NCBI GenBank assembly: GCA_002914845.1
Contig: JXTC01000055.1
Span: forward strand, 820,162 to 884,161
DNA length: 64,000 nucleotides
Direction: 5' to 3'
DNA from: Trema orientale
Lineage: Eukaryota > Streptophyta > Magnoliopsida > Rosales > Cannabaceae
Part shown: positions 35,506-47,481 of the stretch, piece by piece
Numbering within the stretch: the first letter of the stretch is position 1
Layout of the letters: every line of letters starts with the position of its first letter
Notes under the pieces: model-generated
The model's database searches: none
Seen by the model: only the letters and a program-made list of their open reading frames with translations
What the model was told of the DNA's origin: nothing
Made by a program: the position numbers and the translations under genes

Positions 35506-38500
35506 ATTTCTCCCTTGAAGATTGATTTCAATCACTCGATCAACCAGAAGCTCATCTCCTCATCGTTATTCTTGCAAGTCAACTAAAGTCGAACACAGAT
35601 TCAGTTTGTCAATGGTCACCGTCTTCATTAACATATCAGTAGGATTCTGACTACATGAATCTTCTTAAGAGTTATGACTCCATCTTCTATAATTGAGCGT
35701 ATGAAATAGTACCGAACCTGTATATGCTTTATCCGAGCATGATAAACAGGGTTCTTTGTCAGATGAATAGCACTTTGACCGTCACAATGCCAAGTACTCT
35801 TCCCATAATTCTGACCTAGTTCTTCTAGGAAACTCTGCAACTATATAAACTCCTTGCTTGCTTCTGTTATAGCAACGTATTCAGCTTCAGTAGAAGAGAG
35901 CACAATGATCTTTTATAACTTTGAGACCTCGCTGACTGCCGTATCACCTAATGTAAACATATATCTAGTGGTACTCTTTCTGCCGTCTATATCACCAGCT
36001 ATGTCAGCATCAACATAGCCCTATAGACCTAAATCTGACTTTCTGAAGTATAAGGCCATGTTGCTAGTGCCTCTCAAGTACCTGAGAATCCACTTCACTA
36101 CTTTCTAGTGTTGTTTTCCCGGATTACTTATATATCGGCTCACAACTCCCACTGCATGTGCTATATCTGGTCTTGTACACACTATGGCATACATAAGACT
36201 GCCAATAGCAGAAGAATAAGGCACCTTGACAATGTGAGCTCGCTCCTGCTCTGTTGAGGGTGACTGCTCCTTAGTTAATTTGAAGTGACTAGCCAAAGGA
36301 GTATTTACAGGCTTTCTTTCATCCATGTTAAATCTGCTAAACACTTTTTTTACATACTCCTCTTGAGATAGCTTCAAACTTCCATTCACCCTATCTCTAG
36401 AAATTCGCATTCCAAGGATTTGCTTTGTAGCTTCCAAATCCTTTATAGAAAACTCCATTGATAGTTCTTTCTTGAGCTTATCAATTTCCTCTATGCTAGC
36501 TCCAGCAATCAATATATCATCTACATATAAAAAATATAATAATTGTCAAATCTCTTCATGTAGCAGCACTGATCTGCCTGGTACCGCAAGTAACTATTGT
36601 TACTCATAAACGCATCGAACTTCTTATACCACTGTCTTGGAGCCTGTTTCAGGCCATACATGCTCTTCTGAAGTTTTCACACCATTTTCTCCTTCCCTCG
36701 TACTTCAAACCTTGTGGCTGCTTCATGTAAATTTCTTCCTCCAGGTCACCATGAAAAAATGCCATCTTAATATCTAACTGCTCTAGATGCAAGTCTCCCT
36801 TAGCCACCAACTCAAGAACTGATAGTGGTCAATTTAACCACTGGAGAGAAAATCTCAGTATAGTCGATGTCTTCCTTCTGTTGAAAGCCTTTGACAACAA
36901 GCCTTGCCTTGTACCGCTTACTACCATCATGTTCTTCTTTTATTTGGTACACTCACTTGTTGTGTAACACCTTCTTTCCTTCTAGTAGTTCAACCAACTT
37001 CCATGTCTGATTGGATGCTAGTGAATTCATCTCATCTTTCATGGCTAACTCCCACTGGGTTGACTCATCATATTGCACCGCTTCTTCATAGGTCTCTGGC
37101 TCGCCTTTATCAGTCAATAGGATGTAATGCAGTACTGGAGAATATCTTTGAGGAGGTCGAATTATTCTGGAAGATCTTCTAAGTTCACCCACTGGGGATT
37201 GTGGGTCTATCACTGAAGCTACAGCTTCTTGATCTTTCTTGCCATCATTAATCTTCATTTCATCTACTGGGATCTCGTTTAATGGTATTACCCCAGTCTT
37301 TTTAACTTCAGAACATGCACTGTTAGCTCTGGTGCCTAACCTGTCCTTGTACATTACCTCCTCATTGAATATGACATTCCTGCTTCTGATGATCTTCCGA
37401 TTATGGTCATCCCAAAAATGATAACTAATAAAGAAACATTTTTTAGACTTGGGATCAAGTTTACTTCTATTCGCAGAGTCTATATGAACATAAGATAGAC
37501 AACTAAATACTTTCAGGGAAGAAAGATTTGCCTCTTTAATGCTCCAGATCTCCTCTGGTATTCTGCAATCCAATGGTACTGATGGCCCTCTGTTGATAAG
37601 AAATGCAGTAATGTTAACTGCATCGGCCCAAAATGTCTTTGGCAACCCTGCGTGCAATCTCATGCTCCTTGCACGTTCATTTAGGGGTTCATTCTTTCAG
37701 CAACACCATCCTGTTAAAGTTTCTCTGGAATGGTTTTCTCGAACTTGATCCCATTAATGGCACAATTTTTCTTGAAATTATCATTATCATATTCTCTCCC
37801 ATTATTAGACCGCAAGCATTTCACTTTTAGACTCGTCTCATTCTCAACCATGGCTTTCCATTTTTTAAATGTATCATAAACATCAGATTTATTTTTTAGA
37901 AAATAAATCCATACTTTTCTACTCGAATCATCAATGAAAGTGACATAATATCTTGAGCCTCCAAGGGATATCACAGGAGATGACCCCCACGCGTCTGTAT
38001 AAACCAGCTTAAACTTTGCTACTTTCGGTTCTCCTCCGCCTTTCGAAAAGCTCAACTGATACAGCTTGCCAAAGATACAGCTTTCACACAGGCTATGCTC
38101 AACTGACTTCAGCCCTGGTAGCTTTTATTTTGACAGCATTACCTTCATTCCCTTCTCGCTCATATGCCCAAGTTTTTACAGTGCCATAGACTTGAATCAA
38201 CACCAGCATTTACAGTCGCCAATGTATCTCTACAACTGGAAGTTATGTAGAGAGTTCCAGTTTTGTTTCCTCGAACAACAACCATGGCTTCTTTGCTAAC
38301 TTTCCACGAGCCATCAGTAAAGGTCACATTGTGTCCTTCCTTGTCAAGTTGTCTCGCCGATATAAGATTCTGCATTAATCTCAGTACATGCCTTACTTTC
38401 TGGATTTTTCACACCGATTCGTTTGACATCCTCAGACGGATATCACCCATACCAACAATATCTAAAGGTTCTCCATCGGCTAGATAAACCTTTCCGTAAT

Positions 38501-39494
38501 TACCAGCGACATAATTCTCCAATACATCACGGTGTGCAGTAGTATGAAACGAAGCTCAAGAGTCTAAAACCCTAGAGTCAGTTGGATTATCTACAGATAA
38601 TAGTAAAGCGTCTTGTACCTCATCTGTCACGGCATCGCATCATTTCTGCTGTTATCTTTCCTTGGTGCTCTGCAATTCTTTTTTATGTGGCCAGTCTTGT
38701 CACAATTCTAACATTCTGGTCTTCTTCTGGATCTGAACTTGTCTCTGCTATTCCTTGACTTGGATCTGCCATGACCCCGGTTAGAATTCTTCTCGTTGCT
38801 CCTGCCCTTGTCCTCGAGATTTAGAGTAGAACTCGATTATGCACCTTCTCCCGAATCAATTCTGCGAACTTCTTCTGCCGAAATTCAGTCTCTAACATCA
38901 TTGAATTACAGCTTTCCTTTGCCTACAGAATTGCTAACTGCAAGCCTCATTGGTTCCCAACTGTTTGGTAGAGATTCTAAAAGAATTAGAGCTTGAACTT
39001 CATCATCGAAATTAATTTCGACGGAAGTCAACTGAGAAATGATCGTGTTGAACTCATTGATATATGTTGCAATCGAAGCACCTTCTCCCATGTTTAAATA
39101 AAACAACTTCTTCATCAGATGTACCTTGTTGTTTGCTGACGGTTTCTTATACATGTCTGACAGGATGCTCATCATCTCTGCTGTAGTTTTTTCCTCTGCC
39201 ACATTATGAGCAACGTTCTTCATTAGCGTCAATCGGATTATGCCTAACACCTTAAAGAGTTTCCAGTCGTCATTTTTCATCTTCTCGGGTTTCTTCCCTG
39301 ATAGAGGCTGATGTAATTTTTTACTATGCAGATAATCACTGATCTGTAAATGCAATTTTTTACTATGCAGATAATCATTGATCTGTAGTCTCCAGTGCGA
39401 GAAGTCTATACCGTCGAACTTGTCAATTTCGGGTCCTTATCCTTCACCTCTGGCCATCGCTCCCACTAAATCGAACCTTATCTCTGATACTAAT

Positions 39495-40055
39495 TGTTAG
39501 ATAATAACCTCCCCAATAAACAAACAATTGTGGAAGCGATAAAATAAATACAAAAAATAATGCCGAAATAAATAAATAAGACACATACAAAATTAACGTG
39601 GTTCACTAAATTGGCTACGTCTACGGAGCTGCTGCAGATTTTCACTATTGGGAGAAAAAAAACCTTTATAAGTGTTTCTACTCAACACTCTCAACTTACA
39701 CCCCAGACCCCGAATACACCCAAGAGAAAGAATTGTATTTTTTCTCTCTCTCTCTCAAAGAATAAAACCTTTCAATTTTACTCTCACTAAACACTTGATA
39801 TTTCTCACTTTTCTGGGATAATATACAATGAGGAATAGTACTCCTATTTATAGTGTGAGATTCCTCAGCCCTATACATATTTTTGCCAATTTTTACTATA
39901 TTTAACACTCGGGTAATACACACTTATACACGTTTTCTCCATATATATATTTAACATGTATTTGATGCACAGTTTGTACCGTGTTTTGTTGGATGGCATA
40001 GAGCATTTAATGCTCATTACATGGTTTTGATAACCGCTTGTATAATACGTCAACA
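39495..40055 (-). repeat. Copia 5' LTR and primer-binding site
   Basis: 561 bp, ending CAACA on the plus strand. Adjacent to it (about 39482-39494) the minus strand reads TAGTATCAGAGA, close to the initiator-Met tRNA primer site TGGTATCAGAGC. This orients the element. Confidence 0.9.
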
Positions 40056-40189
40056 GTCTGAAATTTAATTTACCTTGTTTTTATGCTCAAACAAGAGATT
40101 ATTTCACAACTCAGAAAAAGAATAACTTATAATGTAAATGAGCAACGTGTTTATTATTTTCATTAATATATATATATATATATATATGT

Positions 40190-40360
40190 GGGCACCAATC
40201 CATTAGAGTTTTTTTTTTAATGTATATATAGGTATCGATTTGCCCAATTGAAATTGATTACATACGTCTTTTCATGGTAAAAAGTGGAGAGAGAAAAATA
40301 TTAAATAATGTGTAACAATACCTATAGATAGGTTAAAAAAAAATTACTGGATTGGTGCCC
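40190..40360. mobile_element. MITE with GGGCACCAATCCA ends
   Basis: Inverted ends GGGCACCAATCCATTA and, on the minus strand, GGGCACCAATCCAGTA, flanked by TATGT at 40185-40189 and 40361-40365. It is 171 bp and non-coding. A partial relative lies at 26045-26197. The superfamily is not certain. Confidence 0.7.
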
Positions 40361-41186
40361 TATGTATTTATGTATAGATAAAATAATACCTACAGATACA
40401 TAAATTTTTTCGTTTTATGAATTTTAATTGGGACAAAACAATACCTATAAATAGACAGTTTTCTTTTTTCTTTTATGTTTTTATATAAATCTTTTGTTAT
40501 AAATACTAAACATTGTCGGTTTCTTTGATCAATTGTTTATTCAGGTTTGTATTATTATCGATTTCAAGTTTTTTCTTCATTAGAGAGGTAAATTTTCCTA
40601 AATTCTAATGTAGTTTAATTAATTTTTTAAATATGATGATTAAATATTTTGGGAATTTATATGATTATGTGGATTTTCTATTATAATTTTGTAGAGCATT
40701 TATTGATTTGAGGTTGAATATATTTTTTTGTGAAATATATATATTTTGGTTTATTAAATTTATTAATGTTTTGATTTTAGAGTATGGAATACATTTGTTT
40801 AAGAGTGTTAGTTTTAATTTTTGACTTTGATTTAGAGGTTTAATATTTTTTTGTATCTTTTTTTGTATTAAGTTTAGTTGTTGTGGGTATAACTTTATTG
40901 TTTATCTTTTAAAAGTAATTATTTAAGAATTAATTTAAATTAATTAAACTAATTAAAATATATAACATATATAGCAATGATATTTATCTTGACTATAGGT
41001 ATTAATTTATATATATATATATATTAAAAAATATGTCTATACCAGCGACAAAATATGTTGATGCTATAGGGAGTCTGTTACGACTCAAAACCTGGGCTAG
41101 TGGCAAAAGGAGAATTTCACCAGGACGAAAAATTCCATAATTTATTTTTAAAAAGTCTTAAAAGTTTCAGTTTTATAAAACAGTCC
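40361..41186. other. Intergenic, no gene recognised
   Basis: AT-rich DNA with (TA)n. At about 41087 the phrase TGTTACGACTCAAAACCTGG resembles the start of some plant LTRs, but no partner or end was found. Confidence 0.4.
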
Positions 41187-41490
41187 AATGGCGTGGTGGT
41201 TACCAGGATACCTCTTGTCCAATAGGTCATGAGTTCAAATCCTGGGGACGTCACTTTAGAGAATGAGAGTACCCAAAACCAAACCCAATGGAAATGAAAG
41301 TACCATTGGACAAATAGGGAATGAGAGTACCCAAAGCCAAACCCAATAGGAATGAAAGTACCATTGGATAAATAGCGGGCGGACTCACCGCTTTGAAGAA
41401 GTTGTTCTTCCAACATTTTAGTCCCATATTTAAATAGTGGGCAGGCCCACCACTTAGAGGAAGCTATTCTTCCAACATTTGGTCCCATAT
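41187..41490 (+). mobile_element. SINE with internal duplications
   Basis: The head carries box A-like GGCGTGGTGGTTACCA (41190-41205) and box B GAGTTCAAATCCT (41231-41243), at proper tRNA spacing. The body has two successive tandem duplications. One is a unit of about 63 bp with GAATGAGAGTACCCAAA and GAAAGTACCATTGGA. The other, of about 64 bp, has GGCGGACTCACCGCTTTGAA or GGCAGGCCCACCACTTAGAG and then CTTCCAACATTTTAGTCCCA. The tail is not clear. Confidence 0.6.
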
Positions 41491-41679
41491 TTAGTATTAA
41501 TTAAGAACAATTGCCGCGATGTTCCATTGGTCCTTTCTCAATTGAACTTTTTTTTTTTTAAATATGTATATACAAAACGTGTAATATAGATTATAAGGAG
41601 TAAGACTTTACTTGTGAAAACAATGTACACGTAAACGTACGTAGCAACTACCCACATACATGTAGCTAGCTAGGTGTAT

Positions 41680-41868
41680 ATAATAAATATAATCACAGGA
41701 CTGTGATGAAAGAATAAACCAAAAATGCAGTCTCTTTCTCTGTGTACAAATATGAAAGCTAGGCTCCTTCTCTCCAACTCTTGTGTCTTGGTCTGGTTAA
41801 TCCGTACGACGGAAGATTCGATCAAGCTACCACAGCCTACCACCAAATTAATGAGAATTATTTGGTAG
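41680..41868 (+). pseudogene. Truncated GDSL lipase exon 1 (relic of a fourth array member)
   Basis: Aligns to the promoter end and first 40 codons of gene C. The leader phrase AATAAACCAAAAATG is identical, and the frame from 41725 reads MQSLSLCTN..LLLSNSCVLVWLIRTTEDSIKLP against gene [33 protein letters not shown]. The similarity then stops: the GDS block and every later exon are absent, and the frame closes after 47 codons. Upstream TATAATAAATATAATCAC also resembles gene C (CATAATAAATATACTCAC), so promoter-proximal DNA was duplicated too. Inferred: a tandem duplicate truncated by deletion or unequal exchange. It cannot encode an enzyme. Confidence 0.85.
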
Positions 41869-41946
41869 TTCAAACATGTTTTGGTCTTATATGAAATCAA
41901 AATAATATTAACTTAAAAGGGTCCCAAAATGGGTATTCCTTACTGC

Positions 41947-42748
41947 TCTGTTTGGAACCCAGAATTTGAATGGAAAAAAAATTATGAAGGAAAAGAAAAG
42001 GAAAAAAATTGAGAAGGAAAAAATTTAAAAAAATTTCTCACGTTTGGAACTAGAATAAGATTTTGTAGAAAAAAAGTTAACATGAACGAAGTCCTCTGGT
42101 TCACTCTCTCTCTTTCTCCTTCTACTTCCTCTGCTTGAACATTCTCAGGGAAAACAAGGGCGGCCATCGCTGGTACTCTCTCTCTCGTTCAGTTCTACTC
42201 TCTGTTCTAGTTTCAGTTTCTGTCACTGACTCTGTTTTGGTATTTGTTCCGCCAACTGCTTGTGAAAATGCGTCAATGAAAAAAGAAAAGGAAAGAACAA
42301 CAATCAGCACAAATTAGATTGTTGAAGGAAGGTATAGACAAGCTTGGACCTCTAAAGATAAGAAGAGAAGAAGAGAGCTTCAAATTTCACTGTTGGACCT
42401 CTTCTCCCAACGTTAATGGCTGCTGAAGATGAGATGAGAGATTGAAGGTGGCTGACTCAATGGAGATGAGAGGATGAGGGTGGTTGTTTCAATGGAAATG
42501 AGAGGTTGAAGGAGAAGCAGCAGAGGAGGAGCGATCAAAGGGAAAAAAAAAAAAAAAAAGGCAAATGATTTTGACTTTCCTCACAATATTTTTTGGAAAA
42601 TGAAAATCCATAGTTCTTCGTTAAATTTCCCCTCCAACTTTTCCTACTTTTTTTCCCCTCCCTCTTTCTTGGTTCCAAACACCAAAATCTGAAAATCCTT
42701 CCATAAATTTTTTTTTTCCTCCATAAAATCCGGGTTCCAAACAAGGCC
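41947..42748. mobile_element. Large MITE or non-autonomous transposon
   Basis: The left end CTGTTTGGAACCCAGAATTT and, on the minus strand, the right end TTGTTTGGAACCCGGATTTT are inverted matches. They are followed by A-rich ATGAAGGAAAAG- and TATGGAAGG-type arms. The TTGTTTGGAACC terminus is common in PIF/Harbinger-like and related plant MITEs. The centre is GC-richer, with a duplicated stretch CAATGGARATGAGAGG. No target duplication could be fixed. Confidence 0.55.
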
Positions 42749-43574
42749 TACAAGTGACAAACCCTTTACTTTTTCTTAGAAGTCTAAAAAAGAAAGAAAA
42801 AGAAAATATTTTGCATAAAATAAAACAGGGAAATTGTTATCAACATTCCCTGTACTTTTCCTCAATTCTTTCTGCAATATCACAGAAACCTTTCGGATTA
42901 GATTTTTAACTCAAAAAAATTGAAAACCCATGATTTAGGTCAAATTTCAGTATCACCCCTAGACCAGAAATAATTATAGTGACAGTACTCTTGCAAAATT
43001 TAGCATTCACTTAGAGCTTATTATGGTTTATGGTTTTTGTTTTCACAATGAAAGGAAAACTAACGATATTCTCAAAGTTTGTTTGAGAAAATCCCAAATC
43101 TTCATTTCAGTTTTAGAGACAAAAATAATAACATAAACATAGGTTGCAAACAATCTCTTAGGTATATATGTACGTAATTCTAATAATAAAAGCAGTTACA
43201 ACTTGCATGGGATTTAAGTGACCGACTGGTGAAACGTACATAATTGTGCGGTGGTATTTTTTTTTGTGAATCAAATCAGTACTCACGTGAATAATGGGTA
43301 CAAAATCGGTGAGCCCTTTCTATACATTTATTCTCACCCATTTGGGCCCTTCAATGTAATAATGTCCATTAAGAAATACGGGGTTGCTTTATAGCTCTTA
43401 GCTAGTAGTACTATTTTTCACTTTTTATTTCTCCTTTGACTATATGACACAAATCAGCGGGGGATTATCAATTTTGATCCTCTTTTAATACATGTGATGA
43501 AAAAAGGAATAATTTATAAATTATTTACAAAAGTAGGACTTTTATTGCCACGTCATTTAATGAATATTTCGGAG
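42749..43574. other. Intergenic, no gene recognised
   Basis: AT-rich, with no supported gene. Confidence 0.5.
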
Positions 43575-43868
43575 TTTCAAAATTATCCTTGACTCGACCC
43601 TAGTCGAAATTTTTCGACCTAGTCGAAAAAATCAAAAGTGACGGAAGCGGCACCAGGAAGACGGTTGGCTATGTTCTACTGGGGTCGAAATTTTTCGACC
43701 ACAGTCAAATACCTGTCGAACGCCGGTCAAAAATTTCGACCGGTGACTTCAATCCCAGTCGAAAATGTTCGACCATTTTCCGGCCATCGATTCAAAAACG
43801 ATTGGAATTACCGGGAGAGGCGGCCGAACAAGTTCGACCACGGTTGAAAATTTTCGACCCTAGTCGAG
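43575..43868. repeat. Cluster of TCGAAAATTTTCGA palindromes
   Basis: At least six copies of palindromes close to GGTCGAAATTTTTCGACC occur within 290 bp, with CCTAGTCGA at both edges. The block is GC- and CpG-rich in AT-rich surroundings and sits 0.7-1.0 kb upstream of gene C. Open frames across it are not coding-like. Confidence 0.8.
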
Positions 43869-44462
43869 CGGAGGTACCGCCGTCGGGGTCGGGATCGGGA
43901 CCAGTGGTGGTGGTTAAAGTAATTTGAAGTTTGTTGAAGAAATATGGTATCCAAGTAATTTTAAATGTGTGACATGACAATTAGGATTAGTTTTGAAAAC
44001 ATTAATGAGTGAGTCATATTTTTTATCACAAGGATTTAATAGACTCCCTAGGTGTAAATTCCCTAATAAGTAACTACATATGGGCATTTCAAAATGGTTA
44101 CAAAAAAAAAAAAAAAACTAATAATTAACAACATATGGGAATTTCAAAATGGTTACAAGTTGTTTGGGCAGTTATCAAGAAGAGGATAAGTTTTAAACTT
44201 AAAAAAAAGGGAGAAAAATTAAGAAGTTAAAAAGATAAAATTAATTGGATATATAAACAAAACTAGGACTCGTTTAGGATAGTTCCAGTAAATTAATACT
44301 GAAAATAGTACAACTGATGCGATGTTTCTCCAACTACTAAAACAAATGAAAACTTACAACAACAGAAAAAAAGATTTACACTAACCTACGTGTCAACATT
44401 TGATCCATTAACTTCCAAGATCTTTTCTCATTTGACTGTATTTTTTTTTCGGGATTTTGTAA

Positions 44463-44470
44463 TATAAATA
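44463..44470 (+). promoter_or_regulatory. TATA box of GDSL gene C
   Basis: TATAAATA in the context TGTAATATAAATAGGG, 79 bp before the start codon, which would give a short leader of about 50 bases. A stretch with the same layout precedes the relic at 41725. Confidence 0.65.
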
Positions 44471-44548
44471 GGGTTGAATGCATAATAAATATACTCACTG
44501 CTCGTAGTAATATTAGATGATAGAGCCCAAAAATTAAATAAACCAAAA

Positions 44549-46479
44549 ATGAAGTCTCATTTGTTATGTACAAATTATGCAGGGCTCATTCTTTCTTACT
44601 CTTGTGTTTTGGTCTTGTTACTTCGTACAATGGAAGGTCATTCGATCAATCTACCAGGAAATGAGACGTTTTTGGCAATTCAGGCCTTTGGAGATTCTGT
44701 ACTAGATACAGGCAACAACAACAATCTCAAAACTATCTCTAAGTGTAATTTTCCTCCTTATGGAAGAGATTTTAATAGCGATGGAAAAGCAACTGGAAGA
44801 TTTTGCAACGGCAAAATTATCTCCGACTTCATTGGTACGTAATGTTTAATTAATTGATTAAATATTTTACTTAGTCTATACTTTTCTTCAAAAAATTTGA
44901 GCAGATTTTCTTCTCTTTTTTCAGCTGTTTGCTTGGATTTTGGATGTTTTCTTTTGTTGCATATTGTACTTACAATATGACAGTTAGAATCAGAACATTG
45001 TTATGTTAGCTATTTCAATTTTTTTTTTGAGAAAAAATTTTAAATCTCTCGTTTTGACTTTATTTTTATACAATAAAATCTCTTATTTGACTTTGTTGTC
45101 TTAGGGTTAGAAATTTTTACGACATTGTCAACGGTAAGTAATTATCCTTAATTGATATGGGTTTCTTATAGAAATCAAGGTCCATTGGATTAAAAATTGA
45201 AAAATCTCAGATGGGCTGATTTTTTTTGGAAAAGTTCCGGATTAATCTAGAAAAATATCACTTTTGAAAAGTTTTTAGAACAATTTTACTTTTAATAAAT
45301 ATTTAGATACATACCATTTTTCTTCAAAATTAATATTTTTCAGTGTACTCAAGGTAACTAGTTAGGTTAAAATATACAATGAAATTACCTCATGTAATTT
45401 GAGGTAATATCAATTTCCTCTTGATAATATATCAAGTTTTGAAGGCCTAAAATAAAATTTGATAAATCTTTCTATATATAATTAAATACAAAATGCCATT
45501 ATCTATGTGGTAACAAATTATATCCAATGGCTTTTTGCTTTCAAAAGGAAATATACAATGCTAATATTGTTGAGGAAATTTAATTTTTACGGTAATTTTT
45601 CAAAAAAATTGAAAAATCCTAAATTTTGAAATTGTTTAGAATATCCCCGATTTTAATTAAAAAAATACTATTTTTAAAAGTATTTAGAAAAATATAACTT
45701 TTTATTAATTAATTGGCTACCCTAAGTAACCTTACTGCTTACCTCATTTTGGTACTCAGGGTTTGGAATTTTGAAAGAAGCCCTTGTTTTTTTATGTTTA
45801 TAATGAAATATAGAATGCTTTTGTATTGGACATATTTTTGGCATAGCTAAGGCTGTAGCCACAGAAAAATAGTAATAGTTGCAGTGGTTCACTTCTCATT
45901 GCAGCTGAAGCAGTGGGAATCAAAGATGTATTGCCTTCATTCCATGATACAAACTTGCAAAGTAAAGATCTCCAAACGGGGTTATGCTTTGCTTCAGGTG
46001 GCTCCGGATATGATCCTCTAACACCTAAAATACTAGTATGTTTCTTTTCCTTTTTTTTTTTTTTTTTTACTAGTTCTAATAAGCTATCAAATTTTCTATA
46101 TATATATATATATATAATATACACAAAAGTAAATTATTTGGTAACTATATTAATTTCTAATATTGAGATCCCATATTTGAAATCTCAAAATGAAACTATT
46201 AACACATTAATATTTTCTTTTTCTCATTTTTGGGTGGCATCAGGGAGTTTACTCGCAATCGCAGCAATTACAATTCTTCAAAGAGTACATTGTAAAGTTA
46301 GAAAAGGAAGTTGGAGAAGAGAAATCAAGAACAATCATAGGCAAAAGCCTTTATCTAGTATCAAGTGGCAACAATGACATCCTATTCAGCTATTTTGCAA
46401 CCCATCTAAGAAAATTCAAGTACGACGTTGCTTCCTACACTGATTTTTTGGTCGGGTTGGCTTGTCGCTTCTTGAGGGT

Positions 46480-46513
<34 letters not shown>

Positions 46514-47481
46514 GATGTTACTTAATTTGTTATAAGTAAATTCTAAATTATTACTTTCTTCTTCAAATAATTAGAAATGAAATTAATTTTTTCAAATATC
46601 TGTATATTGAAGAATTTACACGGATTCGGGGCTCGAAGAGTCGCTGTTTTTAGTGTAGCCCCTTTGGGATGTCTACCATTTGCAAGAACCATAGGAGGAG
46701 GCACACACAGAGCATGTGCAGAGAAAATCAACGAAGCGGTCAAAGTCTTCAATGCCAAGCTTGTATCTGAGCTTGCTAGCCTTAACAACCAGCTTCCTGA
46801 TTCGTATTTTGCTTATGTTGATATTTACAACCCTCTTCTTGAACTTATCGAAAAACCCAATAAATTTGGTGAGTTTTTCTTTTTTCTTTTTTTTCCTTTT
46901 TTATTTTTTTTTTTATTTTGGCTTGAACAATACATTTGGTGAGTTCATGATTATTAAATCTACACATCCCATTATCTAATGTGGCAAGATTTCAAATCAA
47001 ATATTAAATTTTAAGTAGGACCATATTTTTTAAGGGCGTACAAATTAATGGTATTGTATTTTGTACTCTAAATAAGATCAATACTTCGGTTTTTAGTATT
47101 TAGCACTATACGCTAATTATGATGTAAGATTTCTTGTAAAATTTACATGTAGCACCGTAAATATTTTTGATAAGTGCAAAAATTTACATTCTATTCTTTA
47201 TTACTTATTTTAATTCGATGTTGAAGGATTAGTTATTTTGAATATATACCCAACAATTATTTCTTGATGACATTTTCTTTGCATTAATTTGAATGGCAGG
47301 CTTCGAAATAGCAGGTCTAGGGTGCTGCAATACAGGTTTAGTAGAGACGGGACTACTTTGTAACAAGTTAGAGCCATTCACTTGTACCAATGCGTCTACT
47401 TATTTGTTTTGGGACTCCATCCATCCCACAGAAGGGGCTTACAAGATCATTTCTTCTCAAATCCTTAAACAACTCTTTTAA
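44549..47481 (+). CDS. GDSL esterase/lipase, EXL-like (gene C)
   Basis: Secreted SGNH-fold ester hydrolase, the most diverged of the three. Exons: 44549-44834, 45905-46035, 46244-46477, 46613-46868 and 47300-47481, giving 362 residues in the same phases as A and B. Residues 1-31 are a signal peptide. The nucleophile is Ser50 in [14 protein letters not shown], block III is GNND (181-184, the standard GxND form), and Asp341 and His344 lie in FWDSIHP. The conserved loop reads [15 protein letters not shown] instead of [15 protein letters not shown]. Exon 4 starts after TATATTGAAG, a weak acceptor. Intron 3 opens with a T-run of about 30. Introns are 1070, 208, 135 and 431 bp. No disabling change was seen. 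Confidence 0.9.
45196..45760. repeat. Foldback MITE family F fragments in intron 1 of gene C
   Basis: 45196-45385 (TTGAAAAATCTCAGATGGG..AGAAAAATATCACTTTTG..CAAGGTAACTAG) matches the left half of the copy at 33483. 45598-45760 (ATTGAAAAATCCTAAATTTT..TAGAAAAATATAACTTTTTATTAATT) matches its right half read inverted. The two pieces are separated by unrelated AT-rich DNA. Confidence 0.55.

Larger units (their letters stand above)
34947..40055 (-). mobile_element. Ty1/Copia LTR retrotransposon, decayed
   Basis: A 5.1-kb element on the minus strand, a fossil. Two LTRs of about 560 bp begin TGTTAG on the plus strand. The flanks TTCTG and GTCTG are a near-perfect 5-bp duplication. In minus-strand order it shows a gag region (UBN2-like) near 39.3-38.9 kb, a zinc-knuckle trace near 38.7 kb, a GAG-pre-integrase and integrase region at about 38.4-37.4 kb, a reverse transcriptase region at about 36.9-36.1 kb and RNase H at about 35.8 kb. 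Gag and pol vocabulary is closest, from memory, to the Tork/Tnt1 branch (inferred). The coding region is broken in roughly five to ten places. LTRs differ at about 10% of sites by eye, which at commonly used plant rates means several million years. Confidence 0.93.

Noticed and set aside
41087-41186. LTR-start-like sequence TGTTACGACTCAAAACCTGG
   Set aside because: No matching end, partner LTR, primer site or duplication in the window.
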